Shown here piece after piece: positions 16,072 through 24,748 of a stretch of DNA of 64,000 nucleotides. The position numbers and the translations under genes are program-made. The notes below the pieces were generated by a model, which was not told the DNA's origin, did no database searches, and saw only the letters and a list, made by a program, of their open reading frames with translations. The stretch spans positions 41,264-105,263 of the forward strand of contig JAZPYO010000008.1 in the NCBI GenBank assembly GCA_045544195.1, read 5' to 3'. The DNA is from RGIG7213 sp045544195 (GTDB lineage: Bacteria; Bacillota; Clostridia; Oscillospirales; CAG-272). Every line of letters starts with the position of its first letter. Position 1 is the stretch's first letter.

Positions 16072-16611
16072 ATGTCAAGAATAGGTAGAATGCCCATAAC
16101 AGTTCCCGCAGGTGTAGACGTAAAGGTTGAGGACGGCAACATCGTTACCGTTAAAGGCCCTAAGGGTACACTTACAAAGCAGCTCAGCGCAGCTATGATA
16201 ATCGAAAAGGACGGCGCTGTTATCAACGTAAAGCGTCCCTCCGACGAAAAAGAACATAAGGCTCTTCACGGTCTTACAAGAACGCTTCTCAACAATATGG
16301 TAGTCGGTGTTTCCGACGGTTATTCCAAGACGCTTGAGATCGTTGGCGTAGGTTACAGAGCAGCAAAGACCGGTAACGTTCTTTCACTTGGCCTTGGTTA
16401 CTCACACGGTATCGAGATCCCCGAAACAGGCTCGATAAAGTTTGAAGTTCCCAACCCCAACACGATCATCGTATCCGGTATCGATAAGCAAGAGGTAGGT
16501 CAGATGGCAGCTGTTATCAGAGGCAAGAGACCTCCGGAGCCCTACCACGGTAAGGGTGTTAAGTACTCCGACGAAAAGATTCGTCGCAAAGCCGGAAAAA
16601 CCGGTAAATAA
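16072..16611 (+). CDS. rplF: 50S ribosomal protein L6
   Basis: A 179-residue L6 made of two similar domains. It lies near the sarcin-ricin loop, where elongation factors bind. The N-terminal 'SRIGRMPITVPAGVDV' and C-terminal 'RGKRPPEPYHGKGVKYSDE' motifs are intact. It is 16 bp from rpsH with a GGGAGGTA ribosome binding site. Confidence 0.98.
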   Translation: MSRIGRMPITVPAGVDVKVEDGNIVTVKGPKGTLTKQLSAAMIIEKDGAVINVKRPSDEKEHKALHGLTRTLLNNMVVGVSDGYSKTLEIVGVGYRAAKTGNVLSLGLGYSHGIEIPETGSIKFEVPNPNTIIVSGIDKQEVGQMAAVIRGKRPPEPYHGKGVKYSDEKIRRKAGKTGK

Positions 16612-16629
16612 TGAAAGGAGAGTAGTAAG

Positions 16630-16989
16630 ATGGTATCGAGAAAAGACAGTAATGCACAAAGACTCAAAAGACATAAGAGAGTCAGAGCAAAGATATCCGG
16701 CACACCCGAACGTCCTCGTTTGTGTGTTTATCGTTCCGCTAACAACATCTCCGTTCAGGTTATAGATGATGTTGCAGGAATTACGCTTATTTCCGCTTCC
16801 ACCCTTGAAAAAGGCTTCGAAGGAAACGGCGGCAATAAGGAAGCAGCAAAGAAGATCGGCGAGACTATCGCAAAAAGAGCAATCGACAAGGGTATAACAG
16901 AGGTCGTTTTCGACAGAGGCGGTTACGTATACCACGGACGTGTTAAAGAGCTTGCGGACGGCGCACGCGAAGCCGGACTGAAGTTTTAA
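16630..16989 (+). CDS. rplR: 50S ribosomal protein L18
   Basis: A 119-residue L18 that binds 5S rRNA in the central protuberance. It shows the basic N-terminus (KDSNAQRLKRHKRVRAK) and the 'FDRGGYVYHGRVKELADGAR' motif near the end. The ATG at 16630 is preceded by GAAAGGAGAGTAGTAAG. Confidence 0.97.
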   Translation: MVSRKDSNAQRLKRHKRVRAKISGTPERPRLCVYRSANNISVQVIDDVAGITLISASTLEKGFEGNGGNKEAAKKIGETIAKRAIDKGITEVVFDRGGYVYHGRVKELADGAREAGLKF

Positions 16990-17001
16990 TAGGAGGATAA
17001 T

Positions 17002-17502
17002 ATGGCAAAGAGAATTGATCCCAACGGACTTGAGCTTCAGGAAAGACTCGTTAAAATCAACCGCGTATCCAAAACCGTTAAGGGCGGTCGTATAGCTCGC
17101 TTCACGGCTATTATGGTCGTTGGCGACGGTAACGGCCACGTAGGCTACGGTCTTGGCAAGGCTGCCGAGGTTCCGGATGCTATCCGTAAGGGTATAGAAG
17201 ACGCAAAGAAAAATCTTATAAAGGTTTCCACAGTAGGTACAACTATTCCTCACGAGGTTATCGGTGAGTTCGGTGCAGGCAAGGTATTGCTTAAGCCCGC
17301 TTCAACCGGTACAGGCGTTATCGCAGGCGGCTATGTAAGAGCCGTTATAGATATGGCAGGTATCAAGGATATCAGAGCTAAGTGCCTGCGCTCCAATAAC
17401 CCCGGAAATGTTGTTAAGGCTACATTTGAAGGCTTGAAATCCCTCAGAACAGTTGAAGAGGTTGCTGCTATGCGCGGCAAGTCCGTAACTGATATTAAAT
17501 AA
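17002..17502 (+). CDS. rpsE: 30S ribosomal protein S5
   Basis: A 166-residue S5. The dsRNA-binding-like N-terminal domain (KGGRIARFTAIMVVGDGNGH) and the C-terminal domain (KPASTGTGVIAGGYVRAV) are typical. S5 helps form the mRNA entry channel and influences decoding accuracy. rplR ends 12 bp upstream; rpmD starts 18 bp downstream. Confidence 0.98.
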   Translation: MAKRIDPNGLELQERLVKINRVSKTVKGGRIARFTAIMVVGDGNGHVGYGLGKAAEVPDAIRKGIEDAKKNLIKVSTVGTTIPHEVIGEFGAGKVLLKPASTGTGVIAGGYVRAVIDMAGIKDIRAKCLRSNNPGNVVKATFEGLKSLRTVEEVAAMRGKSVTDIK

Positions 17503-17520
17503 GGGTAAGGAGGCATACAA

Positions 17521-17694
17521 ATGGTAAAGGTAACACTTATTAAAAGTCTTATAGGTACTAATCCCAAGCAGAAGGCAACAGCTAAATCCCTTGGCCTTAA
17601 TAAGATCGGTGATTATACCGTTCAGAAGAAAAATGCCGCACTTGATGGCAAAATCACTATTGTATCCCACCTTGTTAAGGTTGAAGAAGCTTAA
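17521..17694 (+). CDS. rpmD: 50S ribosomal protein L30
   Basis: A short gene of 57 codons: MVKVTLIKSLIGTNPKQKAT and onward, ending VSHLVKVEEA. Length and the motif 'KSLGLNKIG' identify L30, a small protein near the 5S-23S contact. GTAAGGAGG precedes the ATG. The position between rpsE and rplO is canonical. Confidence 0.96.
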   Translation: MVKVTLIKSLIGTNPKQKATAKSLGLNKIGDYTVQKKNAALDGKITIVSHLVKVEEA

Positions 17695-17732
17695 AAGCGG
17701 ATACTAAAATAATATAATAAGGAGGATACCAA

Positions 17733-18173
17733 ATGAAGCTCCATGAACTTTCGCCCGCTGAAGGCTCTGCTAAGAAGTCTTACCGCAAGGGCAGAGGTCC
17801 CGGTTCCGGTAACGGTAAAACCGCAGGTAAGGGCCACAAGGGTCAGAACGCTCGCTCAGGCGGCGGTGTAAGACCCGGTTTTGAAGGTGGTCAGATCCCG
17901 TTGTACAGAAAACTTCCCAAAAGAGGATTTAAGAATAAATTCGCTACAGAATACGCTATAATCAACGTTTCTGATCTTGAAGTTTTTGAAAATGGCACAA
18001 CAGTTACGCTTGATCTTCTTATGGAAAAGCGTATGATAAAGAAGGCTTATGACGGTCTTAAGGTGCTCGGCAACGGTGAACTTACCAAAAAGCTTACGGT
18101 TGAAGCTTCCATTTTCTCGGCAGGCGCTAAGGCAAAGATCGAAGCTGCCGGAGGAAAGACCGAGGTGAAGTGA
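17733..18173 (+). CDS. rplO: 50S ribosomal protein L15
   Basis: A 146-residue L15, a late-assembly protein with a long glycine/arginine-rich N-terminal extension (RKGRGPGSGNGKTAGKGHKG) that threads into 23S rRNA, and a globular C-terminal domain. AAGGAGGATACCAA precedes the start. Its stop codon lies 1 bp before the secY start, so the two are closely coupled, as in most bacteria. Confidence 0.98.
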   Translation: MKLHELSPAEGSAKKSYRKGRGPGSGNGKTAGKGHKGQNARSGGGVRPGFEGGQIPLYRKLPKRGFKNKFATEYAIINVSDLEVFENGTTVTLDLLMEKRMIKKAYDGLKVLGNGELTKKLTVEASIFSAGAKAKIEAAGGKTEVK

Positions 18174-18174
18174 A

Positions 18175-19542
18175 ATGATCAAAACCCTTCGTGAAGCGTG
18201 GAATGTTCCCGAATTACGTAAAAGAATACTTTTCACTTTATTTATCATAATTCTTTACCGTATAGGTTCGGTCATTCCCGTACCTTACGTTACTCCCGAT
18301 CTGTATACGGAGGTTGCAGCTATAACAGACAGCTCGCTTCTTTCGTACTTCAGCATCATCGCCGGCGAGGCTTTCTCAAAGGCAACATTGTTCGCACTTT
18401 CAATTTCTCCCTACATCACCGCATCCATCGTTATGCAGCTTTTGGCAGTTGCGATCCCCGCGCTCGAAAAGCTCCAGAAGGAAGGCGGCGAAGAGGGCAG
18501 AAAGAAGATCGACAAGATCACCCGTTACGTTACAGTCGGCTTGGCGCTTATTACCGCTTACGGTTATTATAAGTACCTTTCGTCCGAGGGCAGTATCGTA
18601 AACGTTTCCATCTTCCCCAACGCTTCATTCAATAAGTTCTTTATCGGCGCTGTTATCATTATATGCTACTGCGCAGGCGCTGCACTTATTATGTGGCTCG
18701 GTGAAAAGATAAACGAGCACGGTATCGGTAACGGTATTTCGATCATACTTTTCATAAACATTCTTTCCAGTGTTCCCCAGATGGTATACACCTTCTATGT
18801 GACGAATCTTCATCCGCAGACAGAAGGCAAGGAGCCTATGGCTATGCATTGGTTCATACTTCTCGCTGTCGGCGTTATAATCTTTATGCTCTTCGCAGTT
18901 GCCTTCGTTGTTCATATGACGAACGCTGAAAGACGTATCAAGATCACATACGCTAAGAGAGTACAGGGCAGAAAAATGCTCGGCGGTCAGAGCAGTGACC
19001 TTCCCATAAAGCTGAATATGACAGGCGTTATGCCTATCATCTTTGCTCAGTCTATCGTTGCTATTCCTTCTACTATCGCGCTTCTTGCGCCCGGTAAAGA
19101 GGGAGCAGAAGGATTTTCGGGTTGGTGGTACAGCTTTACAAACAACTGGTTCTCTTACACCAGCTGGCTGTATATGATCGTTTTCTTAGTACTCATCATC
19201 GCTTTCGGTTACTTCTATATTGCAATTTCCTTCAATCCTATCGAGATTGCAAATAACCTGAAGAAGAACGGCGGCTTTGTTCGCGGTATCCGTCCCGGCA
19301 AGCCTACGTCCGACTACATTCAGAAGATAACCAACCGCATAACGCTTCTTGGTTCGATATTCCTGTCGATCGTTGCGATCGTTCCTATGCTTGTAAACAA
19401 CTTCCTCGCAGGAAGCCTTGGTATCGTTGCATTCGGTGGTACATCGCTGCTCATCGTTGTCGGCGTTGCTCTTGAGACTGTTAAGGAATTGGAAGCACAG
19501 CTTACGACATATCGCCGTCCCACAGGCATATTCAAGAAGTAA
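18175..19542 (+). CDS. secY: Preprotein translocase subunit SecY
   Basis: A 455-residue polytopic membrane protein with ten predicted spans, the central channel of the SecYEG translocon. The conserved start (RKRILFTLFIIILYRIGSVI), 'LWLGEKINEHGIGNGISI' and the C-terminal cytosolic loop 'FVRGIRPGKPTSDYI' that contacts SecA and the ribosome are all present. An in-frame insertion is seen near residue 308 (GKEGAEGF), where lengths vary in the family. adk follows 15 bp later. Confidence 0.98.
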   Translation: MIKTLREAWNVPELRKRILFTLFIIILYRIGSVIPVPYVTPDLYTEVAAITDSSLLSYFSIIAGEAFSKATLFALSISPYITASIVMQLLAVAIPALEKLQKEGGEEGRKKIDKITRYVTVGLALITAYGYYKYLSSEGSIVNVSIFPNASFNKFFIGAVIIICYCAGAALIMWLGEKINEHGIGNGISIILFINILSSVPQMVYTFYVTNLHPQTEGKEPMAMHWFILLAVGVIIFMLFAVAFVVHMTNAERRIKITYAKRVQGRKMLGGQSSDLPIKLNMTGVMPIIFAQSIVAIPSTIALLAPGKEGAEGFSGWWYSFTNNWFSYTSWLYMIVFLVLIIAFGYFYIAISFNPIEIANNLKKNGGFVRGIRPGKPTSDYIQKITNRITLLGSIFLSIVAIVPMLVNNFLAGSLGIVAFGGTSLLIVVGVALETVKELEAQLTTYRRPTGIFKK

Positions 19543-19557
19543 TATAAGGATAGAAAT

Positions 19558-20202
19558 ATGAAGATAATATTTCTCGGCGCACCCGGCGCCGGTAAGGGAA
19601 CACAGGCAGAGATAGTCAGTGAGAAATACTCAATACCTGCTATCTCCACCGGTTCTATTATTCGGGAATCAATAAAAAATGCTACGGAAATGGGTCTTGC
19701 CGCGCAGGAATACATGAAAAGCGGCAAGCTCGTGCCCGATGAAGTAGTTATAGGGATAATAAAGGAAAGACTTGCTCAGGATGATTGCAAAAACGGCTTC
19801 ATTCTTGACGGATTTCCCAGAACAGTCCCCCAGGCAGAAGCGCTCGACAGAATGGGCATTTCAATAGACCTGGTAATATCTATCGAGGTAGCCGACGAGG
19901 ACATCGTAAAGCGTATGAGCGGCAGAAGAGTTTGCTCTAACTGCGGAGCATCGTACCACACGATCTACAAGCCCTCACAGGACGGCGAAAACTGCACAAA
20001 GTGCGGCACTCCCCTCACGCTTCGAGAGGACGATCGCCCCGAGGTAGTTTTAAATCGTCTGCAGGTTTACCACGAAACAACAGAACCCTTGAAGGATTAT
20101 TACAGCTCCACAGGCAAGCTGCAGCTCGTGACAGGTCAGGAGGAGTTAGCTGATACGACGGCTCTCACTCTGGCAGTGATCGATAAGGCGGCGAACAATT
20201 AA
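19558..20202 (+). CDS. adk: Adenylate kinase, zinc LID type
   Basis: A 214-residue long-form adenylate kinase (AMP + ATP to 2 ADP). The P-loop is GAPGAGKGT (residues 7-15); 'DGFPRT' (84-89) binds AMP. The LID domain has four cysteines (residues 126, 129, 146 and 149), the structural zinc site seen in many Gram-positive enzymes. Start: ATG with AAGGA 9-13 bases upstream; map follows after 2 bp. Confidence 0.97.
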   Translation: MKIIFLGAPGAGKGTQAEIVSEKYSIPAISTGSIIRESIKNATEMGLAAQEYMKSGKLVPDEVVIGIIKERLAQDDCKNGFILDGFPRTVPQAEALDRMGISIDLVISIEVADEDIVKRMSGRRVCSNCGASYHTIYKPSQDGENCTKCGTPLTLREDDRPEVVLNRLQVYHETTEPLKDYYSSTGKLQLVTGQEELADTTALTLAVIDKAANN

Positions 20203-20204
20203 TT

Positions 20205-20954
20205 ATGATACACATCAAAAATACTGAAGACATCAAGCTGATGAAGATAGCCGGCAGGATCACAGGCGAGGCGCTTTACCTCGGCGGTGAGGCTGTCAAG
20301 GAGGGCGTAAGCACAAAACAGATAGATGACATAATCCGTCATCATATCGAAAAGTGCGGAGCTAAGCCGTCTTTCTTAGGCTACGGCGGGTTTCCCGCAA
20401 GTGCATGTATAAGTATAAACGATGAGGTTATTCACGGAATACCCTCAAAGGAACGCATCATTCAAAACGGTGACATCGTCAAGATCGACGTGGGCGCTTT
20501 TTACAAGGGCTTTAACGGCGACAGTGCAAATACCTTTATATGCGGCTCAGGCTCTGAAGAGGCTGTAAGGCTCATTCAGGCAACAAAGGAAGCGTTTTAT
20601 AAGGGCGTTGCGTTTGCAAAGGCGGGCTGCCGTATAGGTGACATCGGATCTGCCATTGATGCCCACGTGAGAACGTACGGCTTTTCAGTGGTAAGGAAGT
20701 ATATCGGTCATGGTGTGGGCAGAGAGCTTCACGAGGATCCCGAGGTTCCCAATTTCGGTACTGCGGGCAGAGGCGCACGCCTTTACCCCGGTATGACGAT
20801 AGCTATTGAGCCTATGGTAAACGTAGGATCGTATCAGGTGAAGGAAATGCCTGACGGCTGGTGCGTAAAGACCGCAGACGGTTCACTTTCAGCTCACTAT
20901 GAGCATTCGGTTGCAATAACCGACGGCGAGCCGATATTGCTCACGGCGATATAA
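20205..20954 (+). CDS. map: Methionine aminopeptidase, type I
   Basis: A 249-residue metalloprotease that removes the initiator methionine. The pita-bread fold metal ligands are recognisable: the two Asp in 'KIDVGAFYKGFNGDSANTF', His in 'IGHGVGRELHEDP', and Glu in 'IAIEPMVN' and 'YEHSVAI'. It starts 2 bp after adk, so translation is coupled, and ends 1 bp before the KOW-domain gene. Confidence 0.97.
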   Translation: MIHIKNTEDIKLMKIAGRITGEALYLGGEAVKEGVSTKQIDDIIRHHIEKCGAKPSFLGYGGFPASACISINDEVIHGIPSKERIIQNGDIVKIDVGAFYKGFNGDSANTFICGSGSEEAVRLIQATKEAFYKGVAFAKAGCRIGDIGSAIDAHVRTYGFSVVRKYIGHGVGRELHEDPEVPNFGTAGRGARLYPGMTIAIEPMVNVGSYQVKEMPDGWCVKTADGSLSAHYEHSVAITDGEPILLTAI

Positions 20955-20955
20955 T

Positions 20956-21264
20956 ATGCGGTATGTAATTCCATATCTTACGGATGGGATCGAAGCTGAC
21001 GTCGGAAGAATAGTTTTCTGTCTCAAAGGCAGGGACAGCGGCAGGTATTATGTGCTTGCCAAAAAAGAAGGCTGTTTTTCTTACATTGCCAACGGAAAGC
21101 TTCGGAAAATCGAAACACCGAAAAGAAAGAATCCCATTCATTTGCACATCACTCAATTAAGAGTGCCGGATGAATATCTTGCAAACGGCAGACTGCTGCT
21201 TACAAACAGGGAAATAAAGTACCTGTTGAAGCAGGCGGAAATGCTTATTGCAGGAAAAAAATGA
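20956..21264 (+). CDS. KOW-domain RNA-binding protein (L14e-like)
   Basis: A 102-residue protein. The N-terminal half is a KOW-like segment (ADVGRIVFCLKGRDSGRYYVL, about residues 14-34) as in COG2163/L14e-like proteins; the C-terminal half is charged and helical. Many Firmicutes have such a protein between map and infA, which supports the call. The function is unproven, probably ribosome-associated. The ATG lies 1 bp after the map stop without a strong ribosome binding site, so it may depend on coupling. Confidence 0.8.
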   Translation: MRYVIPYLTDGIEADVGRIVFCLKGRDSGRYYVLAKKEGCFSYIANGKLRKIETPKRKNPIHLHITQLRVPDEYLANGRLLLTNREIKYLLKQAEMLIAGKK

Positions 21265-21300
21265 TGTATAACGAATTAATTAAGGTTTGGAGGGATAATT

Positions 21301-21522
21301 CTGCCAAAGGATGATGTAATTGAATTTGAAGGCGGCATAGTAACGGAAGCGCTTCCGAATGCGACCTTCAAGGTAAAATTGCCCAACGGTCATATAGTGA
21401 CTGCAAGTATTTCGGGCAAGCTAAGACTTAATTGCATTAAGATACTCGTTGGTGATAAGGTTACAGTTGAGGTATCTGTTTACGATCTCACAAAGGGCCG
21501 TATCACATGGAGAACAAAATAA
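21301..21522 (+). CDS. infA: Translation initiation factor IF-1, apparent CTG start
   Basis: A 73-residue IF-1: PKDDVIEFEGG, LPNATFKVKLPNGH, SGKLRLNCIKILVGDKV and YDLTKGRITWRTK are all family features. Between the upstream in-frame stop (21277-21279) and the conserved region there is no ATG, GTG or TTG. GGAGG at 21289-21293 lies seven bases before CTG (21301), which aligns with the usual initiator Met (M-x-K-D-D). ATT (21298) or ATA (21295) are less well spaced. IF-1 blocks the A-site during initiation, so a rare start could allow self-regulation, as known for infC (ATT); that is a guess. Confidence 0.93.
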   Translation: MPKDDVIEFEGGIVTEALPNATFKVKLPNGHIVTASISGKLRLNCIKILVGDKVTVEVSVYDLTKGRITWRTK

Positions 21523-21564
21523 ACTAACGCACATTCAAAATTATGAAAGGAATGGTGTCACAAT

Positions 21565-21678
21565 ATGAAAGTTAAGCCTTCCGTAAAGAAAATCTGCGAA
21601 AAATGCAAGATAATCAGAAGAAAGGGCCGTGTAATGGTCATATGCGAAAACCCTAAGCATAAGCAGAAACAGGGTTAA
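21565..21678 (+). CDS. rpmJ: 50S ribosomal protein L36, zinc type
   Basis: A 37-codon gene giving MKVKPSVKKICEKCKIIRRK and ending NPKHKQKQG. Cys11, Cys14, Cys27 and His32 form the C-x2-C-x12-C-x4-H zinc site of the C+ form. Its ATG is preceded by AAAGGAATGGTGTCACAAT. The place between infA and rpsM is canonical. Confidence 0.96.
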   Translation: MKVKPSVKKICEKCKIIRRKGRVMVICENPKHKQKQG

Positions 21679-21701
21679 TAATACAGGAGGTAAAAAAATC
21701 A

Positions 21702-22070
21702 ATGGCACGTATAGCTGGTGTTGATATACCCAACGCAAAAAGAGTTGAAATAGGTTTGACCTATATTTTCGGTATCGGCAGAACAACGTCGAATCAGATC
21801 CTGGCTAAAACAGGCATCGACCCCGATACAAGATGTAAAGACCTTACCGAAGAAGATGTAGCAAAGCTTCGTGACGAGATCGAAAACAACCACTTGGTTG
21901 AAGGTGAACTCCGCAGAGAGATCGCAATGGACAAGAAGCGTCTTGTTGAGATCGGTTGCTACAGAGGTATCCGTCATAGAAAGAACCTGCCCGTAAGAGG
22001 ACAGAGAACAAAGACGAATGCGAGAACAAGAAAAGGTCCCGCAAAGACAATTGCGAATAAGAAGAAATAA
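21702..22070 (+). CDS. rpsM: 30S ribosomal protein S13
   Basis: A 122-residue S13 of the 30S head that forms bridges to the 50S subunit and touches P-site tRNA. 'MARIAGVDIPNAKRVEIGLT' and the C-terminal basic 'RGQRTKTNARTRKG' are the expected signatures. ATACAGGAGGTAAAAAAATCA precedes the ATG. This opens the alpha-operon-like part. Confidence 0.98.
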   Translation: MARIAGVDIPNAKRVEIGLTYIFGIGRTTSNQILAKTGIDPDTRCKDLTEEDVAKLRDEIENNHLVEGELRREIAMDKKRLVEIGCYRGIRHRKNLPVRGQRTKTNARTRKGPAKTIANKKK

Positions 22071-22085
22071 GGAGTGAGAAGCTAA

Positions 22086-22490
22086 ATGGCAAAGGTAAAA
22101 ACCGCTGCAAAGAAGGCTGTGAAAAAACGCCGCGAGCGCAAGAATGTTGCCGCAGGTGCTGCACACATCCAGTCTACTTTCAATAACACGATCATAACCA
22201 TAACCGATATGGAAGGTAATACCGTTTCTTGGGCTTCCGCAGGCGAGCTTGGCTTCAAGGGTTCAAGAAAGTCCACTCCCTTCGCAGCTCAGATGGCAGC
22301 TGAAACAGCAGCAAAGCTGGCTGTGGAACACGGTATGAAAACCGTAGAAGTTTACGTAAAAGGCCCCGGCTCCGGCAGAGAGGCTGCAATCCGTGCGCTT
22401 CAAGCAACAGGTCTTGATATAACTCTCATCAGAGACGTTACACCCATCCCTCACAACGGATGCAGACCCCCCAAGAGAAGACGCGTATAA
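22086..22490 (+). CDS. rpsK: 30S ribosomal protein S11
   Basis: A 134-residue S11 of the 30S platform near the mRNA exit. The conserved 'STFNNTIITITDMEGN', 'AAKLAVEHGMKTVEVYVKG' and C-terminal 'TPIPHNGCRPPKRRRV' are complete. It is 15 bp downstream of rpsM, with AAGGAGTGAGAAGCTAA before its ATG. Confidence 0.98.
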   Translation: MAKVKTAAKKAVKKRRERKNVAAGAAHIQSTFNNTIITITDMEGNTVSWASAGELGFKGSRKSTPFAAQMAAETAAKLAVEHGMKTVEVYVKGPGSGREAAIRALQATGLDITLIRDVTPIPHNGCRPPKRRRV

Positions 22491-22505
22491 GGAGGAAAAA
22501 ACGCA

Positions 22506-23135
22506 ATGGCAAGATATACAGGTCCTGCGTGCAGACTTTGCCGCAGAGAAGGTACAAAGCTGTTTTTGAAGGGCGACAGATGCCTTTCAGACAAGTGTGC
22601 GCTGGTGTCCAGAAAAGAATCTGCTCCCGGTCAGCACGGTATGGCAAAGAAGAAGGTCGGCGAGTACGGTATGCAGCTGCGTGAAAAGCAGAAGGCAAAG
22701 AGATACTACGGCGTTGCTGAAAAGCAGTTCAGAATGTATTTCGAAAAGGCTGACAAGAAGGCAGGCGTAACCGGTGATAACCTTCTTTCATTGCTCGAAA
22801 GAAGACTTGATAACGTAGTTTATCAGATGGGTATGGGTTCTTCCAGAAAGGAAGCAAGACAGCTCGTTCGCCACGGACATTTCACATTGAACGGCAAAAA
22901 GGCTGACATTCCCTCCATCATTGTAAAGGCCGGCGATGTTGTAGCGCTTACAGCTAAAGCAAAGAACGGCACAAGAGTAAAGCAGCTTATGGAAGAGATG
23001 GCTTCAAAGTCTACTCCCAAGTGGCTTGAGGTCGATGCAGAAAACGGTACAGCGAAGGTTACAGTTCTTCCTACAAGAGAAGATGTTACATTCCCCTTCG
23101 AAGAGCACCTCATCGTCGAGCTTTATTCCAAGTAA
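22506..23135 (+). CDS. rpsD: 30S ribosomal protein S4, zinc-containing
   Basis: A 209-residue S4, primary 16S rRNA binder and member of the mRNA entry helicase. Four cysteines near the N-terminus (CRLC at residues 9-12, then Cys26 and Cys31) form the zinc site of the C+ form. An S4 domain lies at residues ~100-160 (RRLDNVVYQMGMGSSRKEAR). In many bacteria S4 represses the alpha operon; no leader before rpsM suggests that here. Confidence 0.97.
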   Translation: MARYTGPACRLCRREGTKLFLKGDRCLSDKCALVSRKESAPGQHGMAKKKVGEYGMQLREKQKAKRYYGVAEKQFRMYFEKADKKAGVTGDNLLSLLERRLDNVVYQMGMGSSRKEARQLVRHGHFTLNGKKADIPSIIVKAGDVVALTAKAKNGTRVKQLMEEMASKSTPKWLEVDAENGTAKVTVLPTREDVTFPFEEHLIVELYSK

Positions 23136-23212
23136 TAACAGCCTCCCGACAGCCTGTGTCGCATAGGGTGGCATAGGTACTTATTTGAATTAAATAAATT
23201 TAGGAGGTACAC

Positions 23213-24169
23213 ATGATAGAAATACAAAAGCCCAATATAACCGCAGTAGACCTCAGTGAAGACGGAAAAAGCGGTTCATTCGTAGTAGAGCCCCTGGAAA
23301 GAGGATACGGAACTACTCTCGGTAATTCACTTCGCAGAGTTCTTCTTTCTTCACTTCCCGGTGTAGCTCCCGTAAGCGTTAAGATCAGTGGCGTTGAGCA
23401 TGAGATCTCCACAATTCCCGGTGTCAAAGAGGATGTATGCGAGATCATACTCAACATCAAGGGTATAGTAGCACAGCTTTACTGCGACGGTCCTAAGAGA
23501 GTTATCATTGATATGACAGGCGAGTGCGAGGTAACAGCAGGCGATATAAAGCCCGATTCGGATATAGAAATACTTAATCCCGGTCATCATATCGCAACAC
23601 TTTCCGAGAACACAAGTCTTACAATGGAAATAACGTTCGATAAAGGACGTGGCTATGTATCACAGGATAAAAACAAGCAGATCAATCCTCCGCAGATAGG
23701 TTTGATATATACCGATTCCATATATACTCCGGTGCTTAAGGTAAATTACACGGTAGAATCCACCAGAGTTGGAAACAGCGGCATAACGGACTTTGATAAG
23801 TTATCCATATTTGTTACTACCAACGGTACGATAACAGCTAAGGAAGCTGTATCATTGGGTGCCAAGATACTCAACGAGCATCTCAATCTCTTTGTAGATT
23901 TGTCCGATGAGGCAAAGAACACTGAGATTATGGTAGACCGTGAAGAAACAAAGAAAGAAAAAGTTCTTGAGATGACCATTGAGGAGCTTGACTTGTCTGT
24001 AAGAAGCTTCAACTGCTTGAAGCGTGCAGACATACACACTGTAGAAGATTTGATCAACAAAACCGAAGAAGAGATGATCAAGGTGAGAAATCTCGGTAAA
24101 AAATCCCTTGAGGAAGTTCACCAAAAACTTGCCTCACTCAATCTTTCCTTCAAAAAGAGCGAAGATTGA
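23213..24169 (+). CDS. rpoA: DNA-directed RNA polymerase alpha subunit
   Basis: A 318-residue alpha subunit. The N-terminal domain (residues ~1-230) dimerises and holds beta and beta' (GYGTTLGNSLRRVLLSSLPG motif). A linker leads to the C-terminal domain (residues ~250-315), which binds UP-elements and activators (VRSFNCLKRADIHTVEDL; VRNLGKKSLEEV). TAGGAGGTACAC precedes the ATG. A 77-bp gap separates it from rpsD. Confidence 0.98.
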   Translation: MIEIQKPNITAVDLSEDGKSGSFVVEPLERGYGTTLGNSLRRVLLSSLPGVAPVSVKISGVEHEISTIPGVKEDVCEIILNIKGIVAQLYCDGPKRVIIDMTGECEVTAGDIKPDSDIEILNPGHHIATLSENTSLTMEITFDKGRGYVSQDKNKQINPPQIGLIYTDSIYTPVLKVNYTVESTRVGNSGITDFDKLSIFVTTNGTITAKEAVSLGAKILNEHLNLFVDLSDEAKNTEIMVDREETKKEKVLEMTIEELDLSVRSFNCLKRADIHTVEDLINKTEEEMIKVRNLGKKSLEEVHQKLASLNLSFKKSED

Positions 24170-24195
24170 GAAAAACTATAAGGAGGTAAATAAAG

Positions 24196-24627
24196 ATGCC
24201 CGGTACAAGAAAATTAGGCAGAACGACCGAACACAGAATGGCAATGCTTCAAGGCATGGTTACTCTGTTGCTTGAAAACGGTCAGATAGTTACAACACTT
24301 ACAAGAGCTAAAGAAGTACGTCCTCTGGCAGAGAAGATGATAACACTCGGCAAGAAGAATACTTTGGCATCACGCAGAGCAGCTCTTGCATTTATAACAA
24401 AGGAAAGTGTAGTAAGCAAGGTATTCAAAGAGCTTGCACCCCTTTACGCTGAAAGAAACGGCGGCTACACAGCTATTTATAAGCTCGGTCCCCGCAGAGG
24501 CGACGCAGCTGAAATGGCAGTTATCAAGCTTGTTGGCTACGAAAAGCCCGCAGAAGACAAGAAAGCAGCAAAGAAGGCTGCAAAAGAAGCAGCAAAGGCT
24601 GAAAAGAAAGAAGAAGCTGCTGAATAA
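24196..24627 (+). CDS. rplQ: 50S ribosomal protein L17 with Lys/Ala-rich tail
   Basis: A 143-residue L17. Residues 1-~115 are the conserved fold near the tunnel exit (GRTTEHRMAMLQGMVTLLLE). The last ~25 residues are a low-complexity tail rich in Lys, Ala and Glu, common in Clostridia and variable. It is the last gene of the operon and is followed by a strong terminator. The ecfA-ecfA2-ecfT-truA genes often found next in Firmicutes are absent. Confidence 0.97.
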   Translation: MPGTRKLGRTTEHRMAMLQGMVTLLLENGQIVTTLTRAKEVRPLAEKMITLGKKNTLASRRAALAFITKESVVSKVFKELAPLYAERNGGYTAIYKLGPRRGDAAEMAVIKLVGYEKPAEDKKAAKKAAKEAAKAEKKEEAAE

Positions 24628-24633
24628 TGCAAC

Positions 24634-24668
24634 AAAAAGAACCGTTTTGCAAAACGGTTCTTTTTTTG
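24634..24668 (+). terminator. Strong intrinsic terminator of the ribosomal protein operon
   Basis: The palindrome AAAAAGAACCGTTTT/AAAACGGTTCTTTTT with a two-base GC loop is followed by a run of T. It begins 6 bp after the rplQ stop codon. Confidence 0.95.
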
Positions 24669-24690
24669 TCAATGTTTTTGAATTAAACTA

Positions 24691-24719
24691 TTGCAATTCT
24701 CAATATTAACTGATATAAT
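24691..24719 (+). promoter_or_regulatory. Sigma-A promoter of the GtrII-like gene
   Basis: TTGCAA (24691-24696) and TATAAT (24714-24719) with 17-bp spacing, 29 bp before the start codon. Confidence 0.75.
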
Positions 24720-24748
24720 TAAATAAGATATATATTGGAGAGAGTGGT

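Noticed and set aside
9000..24600. Many long antisense open frames (for example 6951-7586, 10803-11438, 16402-17253)
   Set aside because: They mirror the codon usage of the real genes on the other strand; no start signals and no family features.
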